From JAYOFM01 sp038117225 (GTDB lineage: Bacteria > Pseudomonadota > Alphaproteobacteria > Rhodospirillales > Casp-alpha2): DNA of 18,512 bases. The stretch is from NCBI GenBank assembly GCA_038117225.1, contig JAYOFM010000080.1:1-18512 (forward strand). The letters run 5' to 3'. The translations under genes were made by a program, and so were the position numbers. The number at the start of each line of letters is the position of its first letter. Within the stretch, counting starts at the first letter, position 1. Shown one piece after another: positions 1 to 8,191 of the stretch. The notes under the pieces were generated by a model. It had not been told where the DNA came from and searched no databases. It was given only the letters and a program-made list of their open reading frames with translations.

Positions 1-382
1 GCACGAGCGCCATCATTTCCTCCTGCAGGCGTTTGCCTTCCTCGTCGGCGTCGGCGAAACCCTGGGTGATGATGATGGCGGCGCGTATGTGATTGCGCAC
101 GCAGGCTTCGAGAACGCCCTGCACGTGCTCGCGGGCGACGGTGATGACGGCGAGATCGATGCCGTCGGGCGCGTCATCGAGGTTCGGATAAATGCCATCC
201 GCGGCCGACGCTTCCATATTCGGATTAATGACAAGGATGTCGCCGGTATAACCGAAATCGTTCAGCGTCGTCAGAACGCTTACCGGACTCGTCATGGCAC
301 TCCGCGATAATCCAATGATGGCGACCCGGCGGGGTGCAAAGAAAAGGTCGAGGACGTTTGCCGTCTCAGATCGTTTAATCAT
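1..382 (-). CDS. NDP-forming acyl-CoA synthetase (CoA-binding domain), N-terminal part, cut by window edge
   Basis: This is an open frame running off the left edge, with 127 codons visible. Near the N-terminus, VAIIGLSRSAMTSP is followed by GYTGDILVINPN, then GIYPNLDD, DLAVITVAREHV and AAIIITQGFAD. This order of strands and loops is the Rossmann-like CoA-binding domain that opens ADP/GDP-forming acetate-CoA ligases and related acyl-CoA synthetases, which make CoA thioesters through a phosphohistidine. The start is the first ATG after an in-frame TGA only two codons upstream, so it is well constrained; no strong ribosome site precedes it. It lies 50 bp after the AMP-forming ligase on the same strand and is probably the last visible gene of the hyuA operon. 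The later domains (the succinyl-CoA ligase-like part with the catalytic His, and any ATP-grasp domain) lie outside the window, so a stand-alone CoA-binding protein cannot be excluded. Confidence 0.82.
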   Translation of the reverse strand, partial: MIKRSETANVLDLFFAPRRVAIIGLSRSAMTSPVSVLTTLNDFGYTGDILVINPNMEASAADGIYPNLDDAPDGIDLAVITVAREHVQGVLEACVRNHIRAAIIITQGFADADEEGKRLQEEMMALV

Positions 383-432
383 GATTCAACCATTTCCAGC
401 GTGGGCGGCAACAGTGGTTGCGCGACGGAATT

Positions 433-2091
433 CTACGATTTTGAGGCCGCATCATCATCACTGACAGGAGACAATAACTCCCGGAGCTTGAATTTCTGCA
501 CTTTGCCCGACGGCGTCATGGGGAAGGCATCGACCAATTCTATGCGTTCCGGCCACTTCTGTTTGGCCAGACCGGCATCGGCGATCCACGCCTCGATCTC
601 GGCACTGTCGATCCGCTCGCCGGCGGTGGGAATGACGAAGGCACAGATGCGTTCCCCCAACCGCGGATCCGGCATGCCGACGACGGCCGCATTGCTGATC
701 TTGGGATGCGAAAACAGCACGCTTTCGATGTCCACCGGGGATATGTTGACGCCACCGCGGATGATCAGGTCCTTGATACGCCCCGTGATCTTGATGTAGC
801 CGTCGGTGTCCATGCGTGCTTGATCACCCGTGCGGAAAAATCCGTCGGCGAGGAACAATTCCTCGGTCAATTGCGGCTGGTGATAGTACCCCTTGGCCAC
901 CATGGGGCCGCGTACCAGCAATTCGCCCTCGGTGCCGGGCGGCACCGTCGTGCCGTCCGCATCAACAACCTTCAATTCCATGCCGTCGCAAGGCAGACCA
1001 TCGGTTTCGAAGCGCTTCGCCGGGTCAGCATCTGGCGGGCATGTCGTAACACCGCCGCACTCGGTCATGCCCCACGATGCGGAAACGAATGTGGCGGGCA
1101 GGTTTGCCGCCGCATCACGCATCAGCTGTTCGGGAATGCTGGCACCACCACAAAGAAACAACCGCAAGGTCGGAAGATTATCGAAAAGCGGTAAATCCGG
1201 ATGATAGACCAGATCCATCAGGAACGGTGTGGCGCCGGCGATGAAGGTGCAACCTTCCCGGTGGATCAGTTCCAACGCCTGTCGGGCGTCCCAATAATCC
1301 AATAACACTACACTGGCACCGATGCTGACGGTCATGCGGACAACATGCGTAAAGCCGACGGCGTGACCGAAGGGCGAACTGCCCAAGATGCGATCGCTCT
1401 CATTCAGGCCATGGCGCTTGATGAAGCCGGTGTTGATTTCCGACAGGATGCGGCTGTCGTGAATAGCTCCTTTGAGGCCGCCCGTCGTCCCCGACGTGAA
1501 GCCGAGCGCCGTCATGTCCTCAATTGCGGGTTTTAGCGCAAGGAGCTCTTCGCGGGCGCTCGGTGAAAGTGGCGGCGTGCGCATCAATTCCGTATAAGAA
1601 ACCACATTGGGTCTGTCGCCACCGGCGATTTGCGTATCACGTTGTGGGCTATTCGTCGGACTGCCCTCGACGATCAGGATATGGGAAAGATCAGGGCAAT
1701 CACCGGCCAACCCCGAGACCATTGCGCAGAAATCGAAGCCGCGAAAATCGTCGGGCACGACGATGCCCTTGGCGCGGGTTAGGGCAAGGATACCGCCCAC
1801 CTCCCTTTCGCGGAAAACCACAGGAATATTGACTGTCACCGCGCCGATTGCCGACAGCGCCAGATGGAAGATTATGAACGGCGCCCAGTTGGGCAGTTGT
1901 AGAACGACAATATCGCCAGCGCCAAAGCCGCGCTCACGCAGTGCCCAGGCCAAGCGTTCGACCTGGCCCGCCACGTCGCTATAGGTCATGCGGCCGAACC
2001 GGGGGTCGATAATCATTTCCCGATCCGGATGCCGGTTCGCCGTTTCGAACAGCCGGTCGGTGATCAACCACGCTCCGGCGTCAGTGTTCAT
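433..2091 (-). CDS. AMP-forming acyl-CoA synthetase (ANL superfamily)
   Basis: This 552-residue protein should activate a carboxylic acid to its acyl-adenylate and then to the CoA thioester. The P-loop-like motif FTSGTTGGLKG is at about 198-208. It is followed by the WGMTECGG core motif, the FFRTGDQARMDTDGY motif, the GRIKDLIIRGG hinge, and near the C-terminus PSGKVQK, whose Lys530 is the expected adenylation lysine. Length and motif order are complete for the family. By overall look it resembles ligases for cyclic or aromatic acids, such as cyclohexanecarboxylate-CoA ligases, but substrate cannot be read from the sequence. Its ATG overlaps the stop of the upstream flavin monooxygenase in an ATGA, implying translational coupling. 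It sits between that monooxygenase and an NDP-forming CoA synthetase, so the operon likely ends in CoA thioesters. Confidence 0.93.
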   Translation of the reverse strand: MNTDAGAWLITDRLFETANRHPDREMIIDPRFGRMTYSDVAGQVERLAWALRERGFGAGDIVVLQLPNWAPFIIFHLALSAIGAVTVNIPVVFREREVGGILALTRAKGIVVPDDFRGFDFCAMVSGLAGDCPDLSHILIVEGSPTNSPQRDTQIAGGDRPNVVSYTELMRTPPLSPSAREELLALKPAIEDMTALGFTSGTTGGLKGAIHDSRILSEINTGFIKRHGLNESDRILGSSPFGHAVGFTHVVRMTVSIGASVVLLDYWDARQALELIHREGCTFIAGATPFLMDLVYHPDLPLFDNLPTLRLFLCGGASIPEQLMRDAAANLPATFVSASWGMTECGGVTTCPPDADPAKRFETDGLPCDGMELKVVDADGTTVPPGTEGELLVRGPMVAKGYYHQPQLTEELFLADGFFRTGDQARMDTDGYIKITGRIKDLIIRGGVNISPVDIESVLFSHPKISNAAVVGMPDPRLGERICAFVIPTAGERIDSAEIEAWIADAGLAKQKWPERIELVDAFPMTPSGKVQKFKLRELLSPVSDDDAASKS

Positions 2092-3026
2092 ACGACCTTA
2101 CCCGGCTCCATCTTCTCCAGCGCCGGAATGACTTCACTGGCCAGACGTTCGAGGTGGGCACGCCGATCATCGACCGGCATGACGGGTGCGAGAATGAAGT
2201 AATTGACGCCGGCATCGACGAACTGCTGCAACGTCTCGATGATTCGCTCTGGCGGGCCGTAGGCGGCATATTTGTCGACCAGATGATCGAACTCCTGGTC
2301 GTAACGGTATTTCAACTCGCTAACCGTATAGTCCCGTGCGGTCGCCGCGTCATCGCCGATGCACACATAGATGAAAATGGCGAAAACATAATCGTCCGGA
2401 AGTGTGCGGCCGCCTTCGCTGGCCATCGCCTTGACCTCGGAAAACGACTCACGGCATCGCTCCGGTGTGTACATGTAGGGATGCCAGCCGTCGCCGAGCA
2501 GCGCGGCGCGTTTCATGGGGGCTTTCTGGCGCCCCGAAACCCAGATCGGCGGTCCACCCGGTTGTACCGGTTTCGGCAGCATATCGACGTCTTCAAGCTG
2601 GAAAATTTTGCCGTCGTAATCGAAGCGTTCACCCGACCAGTACTTGCGCATGATCTCGATGGTTTCGCTGGCCCGTTGGCCGCGCTCATTCATCGGAATA
2701 TCGCAAGCGGCGAATTCGCGCGGGTAATCACCACCAACTCCGATGGTCATTGTGACCCGGCCGTTGGAAAGCACGTCCAGCGATGCAATCTGCTTGGAAA
2801 TGATGGTCGGATGGCGCAACGGTAGAATCATCGTCGCCGGTCCGATGCGGATGCGCGACGTCAGTGTCGCCGCATAGGTCAGAACCGTAACCGATTCGAG
2901 GATCGGCCGGTGATAGACGATGTGCTCGCCGGTCCAGAATGAGTCGTAGCCGTATTCCTCCACGGCGCGAATGTCGTCCGGCTTCCACAGGTCGCCGCCA
3001 CAGGATATTCCAAATTTGGGGGGCAC
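2088..3026 (-). CDS. LLM-class flavin-dependent oxidoreductase (luciferase-like monooxygenase), GTG start
   Basis: This 312-residue protein has the bacterial-luciferase TIM-barrel pattern. It has SFWTGEHIVY at about 29-38, then RIRIGPATMILPLRHP at 58-73, and the SKQIASLDVLSNGR segment leading into the glycine-rich TIGVGGD at 94-100. Family members use reduced FMN or F420 for monooxygenation or hydride transfer. I chose the GTG start at 3026 because AGGAGG lies 8 bases ahead of it and the FGISCGGDLW strand that opens the barrel follows directly. A longer frame from 3134 would overlap the upstream gene by about 50 bp and adds residues unlike the family. It is the fourth gene of the operon, 58 bp after the enolase-superfamily gene and overlapping the ligase by 4 bp. 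The choice between FMN and F420, and the substrate, are unknown. Confidence 0.9.
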   Translation of the reverse strand: MPPKFGISCGGDLWKPDDIRAVEEYGYDSFWTGEHIVYHRPILESVTVLTYAATLTSRIRIGPATMILPLRHPTIISKQIASLDVLSNGRVTMTIGVGGDYPREFAACDIPMNERGQRASETIEIMRKYWSGERFDYDGKIFQLEDVDMLPKPVQPGGPPIWVSGRQKAPMKRAALLGDGWHPYMYTPERCRESFSEVKAMASEGGRTLPDDYVFAIFIYVCIGDDAATARDYTVSELKYRYDQEFDHLVDKYAAYGPPERIIETLQQFVDAGVNYFILAPVMPVDDRRAHLERLASEVIPALEKMEPGKVV

Positions 3027-3034
3027 GGGTTGGT

Positions 3035-3040
3035 CCTCCT
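3035..3040 (-). promoter_or_regulatory. Ribosome binding site fixing the GTG start of the LLM oxidoreductase
   Basis: The minus strand reads AGGAGG followed by 8 bases and then GTG at 3026. It is the strongest Shine-Dalgarno sequence in this operon and decides the start in favour of GTG over the upstream ATG at 3134. Confidence 0.8.
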
Positions 3041-3084
3041 CGCTTTGTGATCGATCGCCGTCGATGATTATAAGCGGCGTCGCT

Positions 3085-4242
3085 CTATTGCACTCGGTAA
3101 CGTTCAATCTTCTCTGGATCCAGGTCCACGCCAAGCCCCGGACCCGTTGGTACCTTCAAACAGCCATCGGCGTACTTGAACGGCTCGGTAATCACGTCAT
3201 CGGTATAGAACACGCCGCCGACCTTGGTCTGTTCACGACCTTCGAGCGTGTTGATGGTGATCACCCCCGGCAGCACGACCCCTTCCAGGGCCGCCGACAA
3301 GTGCAAGTTGGCGGCATTGCCGACGCCGCCTTCCAGCGATCCGTTGACATTGACCGGCAGTCCGGCGGCCTGTGCGATGGCGCCGATCTGCATGGATCGG
3401 TAGAGGCCGCTGGCCTTGGTGAAATAGATCGAGATTATATCGGCGGAACCGCGCCTGACGATCTCGCTGGCATCCTGCGGAGACCAGCAGCCCTCGTCGA
3501 CGATCACCGGCACGTCAACGGCGCGGGTGATTTGCGCCATCGCATCAATGCCCTCGGTGGGCTGTTCGACGGCGCAGATGTTGGCTTCACCGTGCATGGC
3601 GTTGATGACGTTGATCGCCGGTTTGATATTGCGGTAGCCGCGATTGATATCGGGAAAGATATTGATGGCGTCGCCCACTTCCTTGCGGATCGCCTTGATG
3701 ATAGCGAGATCGGTTTCCGGATCGCCAGGCACCTTGACCTGCAGCCAACTGATGCCGTCGGCGACAACCTCGGCGGCCAACCGGGCGGCTTCCTTCGGCG
3801 GCGCGATTCCAACGCTGTGGCAAATCGGAATTTCATGCCGCATGGCGCCGCCCAGCAACTGATACACCGGCACCCCCAGCTTGCGGCCCATCAGGTCCAG
3901 CATGGCGCTTTCGATCATCGCTTTCGTATAGGGGAAGCCGCGCACGTCGATATCCATCTGCGCCATCAAGCGCCTGATCTCGAACGGATCGGCGCCGATC
4001 AGAAATGGCGACAGCCGTTCGTTGACCAGATAGCTGACGATCGCCGGATCTTCGCCGAAATAGCGGCCATGCTCACCGCCCCAACTGAGAATTGCCGGTG
4101 CCTCGCCGAGCCCAACAAGGCCTTCGTCGGTGGTCAGTTTCAGAATCACGTAATGGCCGATGGAGACTTGTAGTGAGCGCCAACTGTAATCCATGCGCCC
4201 CGGCAGTTGGATGGTGATCGTTTCGATCTCGGTAATTTTCAT
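3085..4242 (-). CDS. Mandelate racemase/muconate-lactonizing enzyme family protein (enolase superfamily)
   Basis: This 385-residue protein shows the N-terminal capping domain and the (beta/alpha)7-beta barrel of the enolase superfamily. Family enzymes abstract the proton alpha to a carboxylate and carry out cycloisomerisation, racemisation, epimerisation or dehydration. Expected metal ligands are Asp198 (in FPDINRGY), Glu226 (AVEQP) and Asp249 (VIVDEG). Lys170 ends the second strand and Lys276 (YFTKASG) sits on the sixth, with Glu304 in SLEGGVG, a muconate-cycloisomerase-subgroup arrangement. Unusually, the first lysine of the usual KxK motif is Gln168 (LQVKV). The ATG overlaps the stop of hyuB by 4 bp and has no clear ribosome site of its own, so translation is probably coupled. 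Likely roles are isomerising the acid released by the HyuAB step or epimerising an amino or imino acid; the reaction is not determinable here. Confidence 0.92.
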   Translation of the reverse strand: MKITEIETITIQLPGRMDYSWRSLQVSIGHYVILKLTTDEGLVGLGEAPAILSWGGEHGRYFGEDPAIVSYLVNERLSPFLIGADPFEIRRLMAQMDIDVRGFPYTKAMIESAMLDLMGRKLGVPVYQLLGGAMRHEIPICHSVGIAPPKEAARLAAEVVADGISWLQVKVPGDPETDLAIIKAIRKEVGDAINIFPDINRGYRNIKPAINVINAMHGEANICAVEQPTEGIDAMAQITRAVDVPVIVDEGCWSPQDASEIVRRGSADIISIYFTKASGLYRSMQIGAIAQAAGLPVNVNGSLEGGVGNAANLHLSAALEGVVLPGVITINTLEGREQTKVGGVFYTDDVITEPFKYADGCLKVPTGPGLGVDLDPEKIERYRVQ

Positions 4243-5918
4243 GGCTTTGATCCATTTTGTCCGTAAACGGCACGTGCCGACTCCGGCGTAATTTTTCCCT
4301 CGCGCAGGTCGCGCTCGATGGCATCGGAATCGCGCTCAGCCACCGGGCCGTAACCGCCGCCGCCCTGGGTAAACATACTGATGACGTCTCCACGTTTGAG
4401 CTTGCAGTCAACGGTCTTGGAACGCAGATTTTGTTCGTCCGGTCCATCCGGGTTGAGGATGAGGCGCCCGGTAGCGCCATCCCCCCCCTCAAACAGACCG
4501 AACGGCGCCACCTTGAACTTGTCGAACTGGGTGTTGAGCGAACCACTCTCATCGAGGAACTCAATATCCCGGCGCACGCCAAGTCCGCCGCGATACTTTC
4601 CGGCGCCACCTGTATCGGCAAGAAATTCATAGCGTTTGAAACGCAGCGGATAAGTCGTTTCAACCATCTCGATCGGCGTGTTGGCAAGGTTGTGGATGCC
4701 TTGGGAATAACAATCGAGGCCGTCCTTCGAATGGCGACCGCCGCCGCCGCCGACCTCGATATCGAAGAGTATCCAACCGCGCCCGTCGTTACCGCTGTCG
4801 CCGGCCAGGATATAGACGTTGGACATGGCGTAATAACCGGCGGTGATGCGGTCCGGCACCACCTGCGACAACGCCTTGGTCAAGGCGCTGACCACTGTAT
4901 GGGTGATGGCGTTGCGGCCGACCACCGGGGCCGGCGGCAGCGCATTGACGATGCTGCCTTCGGGCGCCGTGATGGTGATCGGCTTGTAGACACCGTAATT
5001 CGCCGGAATGGTCGGATCGAGAACCGAAAGGATTGCAAAATAGGTCGCCGATTCGCACGACGAAAGTGTCGCGTTGATCGGTGATCGCCGCTGCGCGTCC
5101 GTACCGGTGAAGTCGACATGGATTGAGCCGTCATCAATGGTCACGTTGGTGACGATACGGATCGGGTCGTCTCCGACCCCGTCGTCGTCGATGAAGTATT
5201 CACCTTCCCAGGTGCCGTTGGGTAATTCGCGCAACTTGTCACGCATGCGGGCTTCCGACGACTCGATAGCCGTCTCCATGCAGGCCTTGAAGGTTTCAAG
5301 GCCATAGCGCGTGATCAACTCAAGGATACCGTCACGGCCGATTTCCAGCGCCGCCGTCTGTGATCGCAGATCACCGATGGTGGTTTCCGGTTGGCGAATG
5401 TTTGCGGCGATCAGGGCAAACAGCCGCGCGTTGAGTTCGCCCCCACGGAACAGTTTGATCGGCGGAATTCGCAAGCCTTCCTGATAAATTTCCGTGGCGT
5501 CTCCGGCATAGCTGCCGGGCCTCATGCCGCCGACATCCAGGTGGTGGCCCAGGGTGCCGCAGATGGCAACCAGAACGCCGTCACTAAACACTGGCAAAAA
5601 CGTCTGAATATCCGGCAGATGCTGCCCGCCCATATAGGGATCATTAGTGACGATGATGTCGCCAGCATGCCATTCCTCGATCGGGATCGCTTCATCCAAG
5701 GTCATGCGCAGCGAGCGCGACATGGAATTGAGATGGATGGGAATGCGGCACGACTGGGCAATGATGTGGCCTTCGGTATCGAACACGGCGGTCGAGTAAT
5801 CCAGCATCTCGCGGATGACGGTCGAATAGGAGGTGCGAAGGATGGTCGCCGCCATCTGTTCGGCGACGCCGACGAGGGCGTTGTTGACGACCTCGAAGGT
5901 AATGCGATCGACCGACAT
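4239..5918 (-). CDS. hyuB: HyuB: hydantoinase B/oxoprolinase family (acetone-carboxylase alpha-like) subunit
   Basis: This 559-residue protein is full length for the HyuB family, which with HyuA forms ATP-dependent enzymes that open hydantoins, 5-oxoproline or lactams, or carboxylate ketones. It shows the N-terminal segment VVNNALVGVAEQM, then TNDPYMGGQHLPD at 91-103 and GTLGHHLDVGG at 121-131. The spacing of His100, Asp103 and His125 matches the Mn-ligand spacing I recall for the acetone carboxylase alpha subunit. Toward the C-terminus are a glycine-rich segment GGGGGRHSKDG, the GGAGKYRGGLG motif and the closing GGGGYGP. GGAGGG lies 8 bases ahead of the ATG, and the gap to hyuA is 4 bp, as usual for the pair. 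No gene for a small third (gamma) subunit is present, which favours ring opening over ketone carboxylation but does not settle it. Confidence 0.95.
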   Translation of the reverse strand: MSVDRITFEVVNNALVGVAEQMAATILRTSYSTVIREMLDYSTAVFDTEGHIIAQSCRIPIHLNSMSRSLRMTLDEAIPIEEWHAGDIIVTNDPYMGGQHLPDIQTFLPVFSDGVLVAICGTLGHHLDVGGMRPGSYAGDATEIYQEGLRIPPIKLFRGGELNARLFALIAANIRQPETTIGDLRSQTAALEIGRDGILELITRYGLETFKACMETAIESSEARMRDKLRELPNGTWEGEYFIDDDGVGDDPIRIVTNVTIDDGSIHVDFTGTDAQRRSPINATLSSCESATYFAILSVLDPTIPANYGVYKPITITAPEGSIVNALPPAPVVGRNAITHTVVSALTKALSQVVPDRITAGYYAMSNVYILAGDSGNDGRGWILFDIEVGGGGGRHSKDGLDCYSQGIHNLANTPIEMVETTYPLRFKRYEFLADTGGAGKYRGGLGVRRDIEFLDESGSLNTQFDKFKVAPFGLFEGGDGATGRLILNPDGPDEQNLRSKTVDCKLKRGDVISMFTQGGGGYGPVAERDSDAIERDLREGKITPESARAVYGQNGSKP

Positions 5919-5922
5919 GCGC

Positions 5923-7977
5923 CTAGCCCTCCACCGAAATCATCAGATTGCCGAACCCGTCGACGTGGACTTTTTGGCCCGGATGAACCACCGTCGTCGT
6001 GTCGACCTGCTCGACGATGGCCGGGCCGGCAAACGTCGCTCCCGGTGCCAAATTGCCGCGCGCGAACACCTGTGTGTCAACATAATCGCCAATTTCGTCG
6101 AAATAAACCGGGCGGCTTTCCATCGGCTTGGCCTCAACGGCCTGTTCCGGTTGCGCCCGCATCGGCGGCGCCTCCGTCAAGCCGATGGCGGCAACGCGGG
6201 CGTTGACGAACTCGATCCGACCATCGGGACGGCTATGCGCATAGAGTTGCAGGTGCAGATCGTGAAACGCCTGAATGGTCGCGGCAATCGCGGCGGCATC
6301 CAACGGGCCGTCCGGCACGGGTACATTGACCTCGTAGGCTTGGCCGACGTAGCGAATATCAGCCGTCCGTTGCAGCACCCATTGCTCTTCCGGTTCACCG
6401 TCCCGGGCCAGGGCCTCGCGCCCCTGAGCGACCAGTTGCTCATACAGTGGGATGAGGGCATCCGGTGTAATAGCGTCATCCTTCATCATCCGTGTCTGCA
6501 CGAAGTCATGGCGGATATCCGCCATCACCAAGCCAATGGCGGAAAACACGCCGGGCGCTTCCGGCACCAGCACACTGGGGATGCCCGCCGCCTTGGCCAG
6601 CGCGGCCGCGTGCAGCGGCCCGGCACCGCCGAAAGCCACCAGCGTGATATCGCGCGGATCGAATCCGCGCTCGGCGGAACTGACCCTGACGGCGCGTTCC
6701 ATGTTGGCGTTGGCGATGCGTATGATTCCGGCGGCGGCCTCCTCAATCCCGAGCTTCAGCGGCGTGCCGACCTTATCGGCGATGGCCTTGCGCGCGGCTT
6801 CTCGGTCGACGGACATCTTGCCGCCGATGAAGCGGTCCGGATGTAGTCGGCCAAGCGCGATGTTGGCGTCGGCGACCGTTGGCTCGGTACCGCCGCGTCC
6901 GTAAGCGGCCGGTCCCGGATCGGAACCGGCGCTTTGCGGTCCAACGTGCAGCCCGCCCCAGTTGTCCAACCAGGCGATGCTGCCGGCGCCGGCGCCGATA
7001 GTGTTGATTTCGATCATCGGAAGTTTGACCGGATGACCAGCGATGGCGCTTTCCGTGGTCATCCTCGTCTCGCCCATGTGGATCAGCGAGATGTCGGTGC
7101 TGGTTCCTCCCATGTCGACGCCGAGCAGGTTGGCCTGCTTGGTCGCCTTACCTAGCCGTTGTACAGCCAATGCGCCGCCGGCCGGCCCCGATGTAATCAA
7201 GCGCACCGGGTATTCCCGCGACGCCTCGACGGTCAATGAACCGCCATTGGATTGCATCAACAAGATTTTGGCGTTGGGCAGGGCGGCATGAACGCGGGGC
7301 GTGATCTCGGCCAGATAGGCCGCCATTAAGGGCATGGTGGCGGCGTTCAGGGCGACTGTGCTCATGCGTTCGAATTCACGGATTTCGCGACAAACCTCGT
7401 GCGAGGCGGAGATACGCAGATCCGGTAACTCCTCCTTCAGCCAATCTCGCACCAGGATTTCATTGGCCGGATTAATGAAAGCGTTGAGAAAGCAGATGGC
7501 GACAGCGTTGGCGTTGTCCTTGCGAATTTCCTCGACCAGTTGGCGGACGTGGTCGCGCTCCGGCACCGTCAGGACCTCGCCGTCGGAAGCCATCCGTTCC
7601 GCGACACAGAAGCGCCTTTCGCGCGGCACCAGCGGCGGCGTCTTGTCTTGCTGAAGATCGTACATATCCGGACGAAAATGGCGCCCGATCTCAAGCACGT
7701 CGCGAAAGCCCTCCGTGGTGATCAGGGCAGTCCCGGGAAGCTTGTTTTCAAGCACCGCGTTGGTGACGATGGTCGTGCCATGGACCAGCATGGTGACATC
7801 GTTGGCATCAACATTTGCCGTTTCGATACCTTTCTGCACCGCTTCGATCAGCGCGCCCGCGGGATCGTCACGGCGGCTTGGCACCTTGGCGATGGAAACC
7901 GTCCCCGTTTCCTCTTCAAGGACCGTGATATCGGTGAAGGTCCCACCGGTATCGATGCCGAGTCGAATTGAAGCCAT
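5923..7977 (-). CDS. hyuA: HyuA: hydantoinase A/oxoprolinase family ATPase subunit
   Basis: This is the ATP-binding partner of HyuB, 684 residues from the chosen start. The actin-like ATPase phosphate loop is GIDTGGTFTD at 7-16. A second nucleotide loop, GVDMGGTSTD, is at 286-295, and FGGAGPLHA lies further on. HGTTIVTNAV at 66-75 and the ITSGPAGGALA segment near 261-271 are family signatures. The enzyme is expected to phosphorylate a carbonyl or amide oxygen at the cost of ATP. I chose the ATG at 7977 because GAGGG sits 7 bases ahead and the family normally begins two or three residues before the RLGID strand; a start at 7998 adds only seven residues and lacks a good ribosome site. It is the first gene of the leftward operon, preceded by a sigma70-like promoter and a LysR-type box. 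Confidence 0.95.
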   Translation of the reverse strand: MASIRLGIDTGGTFTDITVLEEETGTVSIAKVPSRRDDPAGALIEAVQKGIETANVDANDVTMLVHGTTIVTNAVLENKLPGTALITTEGFRDVLEIGRHFRPDMYDLQQDKTPPLVPRERRFCVAERMASDGEVLTVPERDHVRQLVEEIRKDNANAVAICFLNAFINPANEILVRDWLKEELPDLRISASHEVCREIREFERMSTVALNAATMPLMAAYLAEITPRVHAALPNAKILLMQSNGGSLTVEASREYPVRLITSGPAGGALAVQRLGKATKQANLLGVDMGGTSTDISLIHMGETRMTTESAIAGHPVKLPMIEINTIGAGAGSIAWLDNWGGLHVGPQSAGSDPGPAAYGRGGTEPTVADANIALGRLHPDRFIGGKMSVDREAARKAIADKVGTPLKLGIEEAAAGIIRIANANMERAVRVSSAERGFDPRDITLVAFGGAGPLHAAALAKAAGIPSVLVPEAPGVFSAIGLVMADIRHDFVQTRMMKDDAITPDALIPLYEQLVAQGREALARDGEPEEQWVLQRTADIRYVGQAYEVNVPVPDGPLDAAAIAATIQAFHDLHLQLYAHSRPDGRIEFVNARVAAIGLTEAPPMRAQPEQAVEAKPMESRPVYFDEIGDYVDTQVFARGNLAPGATFAGPAIVEQVDTTTVVHPGQKVHVDGFGNLMISVEG

Positions 7978-8011
7978 CCGCTCACCCTCGCCGTTCATAT
8001 CCGTTAAGGAA

Positions 8012-8040
8012 AATTGAATGTGTAGCTACCAATTTGTCAA
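8012..8040 (-). promoter_or_regulatory. Sigma70-like promoter of the hyuA operon
   Basis: On the minus strand, a perfect TTGACA (8040-8035) is followed by a 17-base spacer and TCAATT (8017-8012), so transcription should begin near 8005, about 28 bases before the hyuA ATG. The centre of the LysR-type box lies about 60 bases upstream of that start, a normal distance for activation by a LysR protein. The call rests on motif and spacing only. Confidence 0.6.
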
Positions 8041-8056
8041 TACAACTTCCAGACCC

Positions 8057-8071
8057 ATAGAGTGGAACTAT
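8057..8071. promoter_or_regulatory. Putative LysR-type operator between hyuA and coxG promoters
   Basis: ATAGAGTGGAACTAT has inverted ends ATAG and CTAT separated by 7 bases and contains the T-N11-A core typical of LysR-type binding sites. Two other sites with the same ends and spacing occur, at the regulator's own start and before the TAXI receptor gene. It lies about 60 bases from the predicted start in each direction, so one bound regulator could serve both divergent promoters. Confidence 0.6.
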
Positions 8072-8093
8072 AATGTCCATCGAATTTTTCAAG

Positions 8094-8123
8094 TTGCCGA
8101 ATGGCTGTATTCCTGGATCAATA
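8094..8123 (+). promoter_or_regulatory. Predicted promoter of the coxG-like gene
   Basis: TTGCCG (8094-8099), an 18-base spacer and TCAATA (8118-8123) put the start near 8130. The same hexamers and spacer length recur before the TAXI receptor gene. The centre of the LysR-type box would be at about -66, the classic position for a LysR-type recognition site. The hexamers are weak alone, as expected of an activator-dependent promoter. Confidence 0.55.
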
Positions 8124-8191
8124 GGCGCCGGACATGCATAGCACGGGATGGCGACAGGCCACCCATCGGCGCGCGGATTGGGGAACAGTTC

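Larger units (their letters stand above)
8057..8124 (+). repeat. Copy 1 of a 68-bp promoter module shared with 15193-15260
   Basis: This stretch aligns without gaps to 15193-15260, with about 47 of 68 positions identical by hand count. It covers the LysR-type box, CCATC, AAT, the -35 TTGCC and an identical 15-mer TTCCTGGATCAATAG at the end. Similarity stops sharply at the left edge of the box. It is either a duplicated promoter or a module held by common regulation. Confidence 0.7.

Noticed and set aside
3027..3134. N-terminal extension of the flavin monooxygenase from the ATG at 3134
   Set aside because: It overlaps the upstream gene by about 50 bp and lacks a ribosome site; a strong AGGAGG precedes the GTG at 3026.
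2971..4173. Open frame of 400 codons on the plus strand
   Set aside because: It is antisense to the enolase-superfamily gene and to the start of the flavin monooxygenase gene, with no family motif and a shadow-type composition.
8018..8191. N-terminal extension of the coxG-like gene from the ATG at 8018
   Set aside because: The region contains the conserved promoter module and LysR-type box, and its translation does not resemble the start of CoxG proteins. The family fold begins just after the TTG at 8192.
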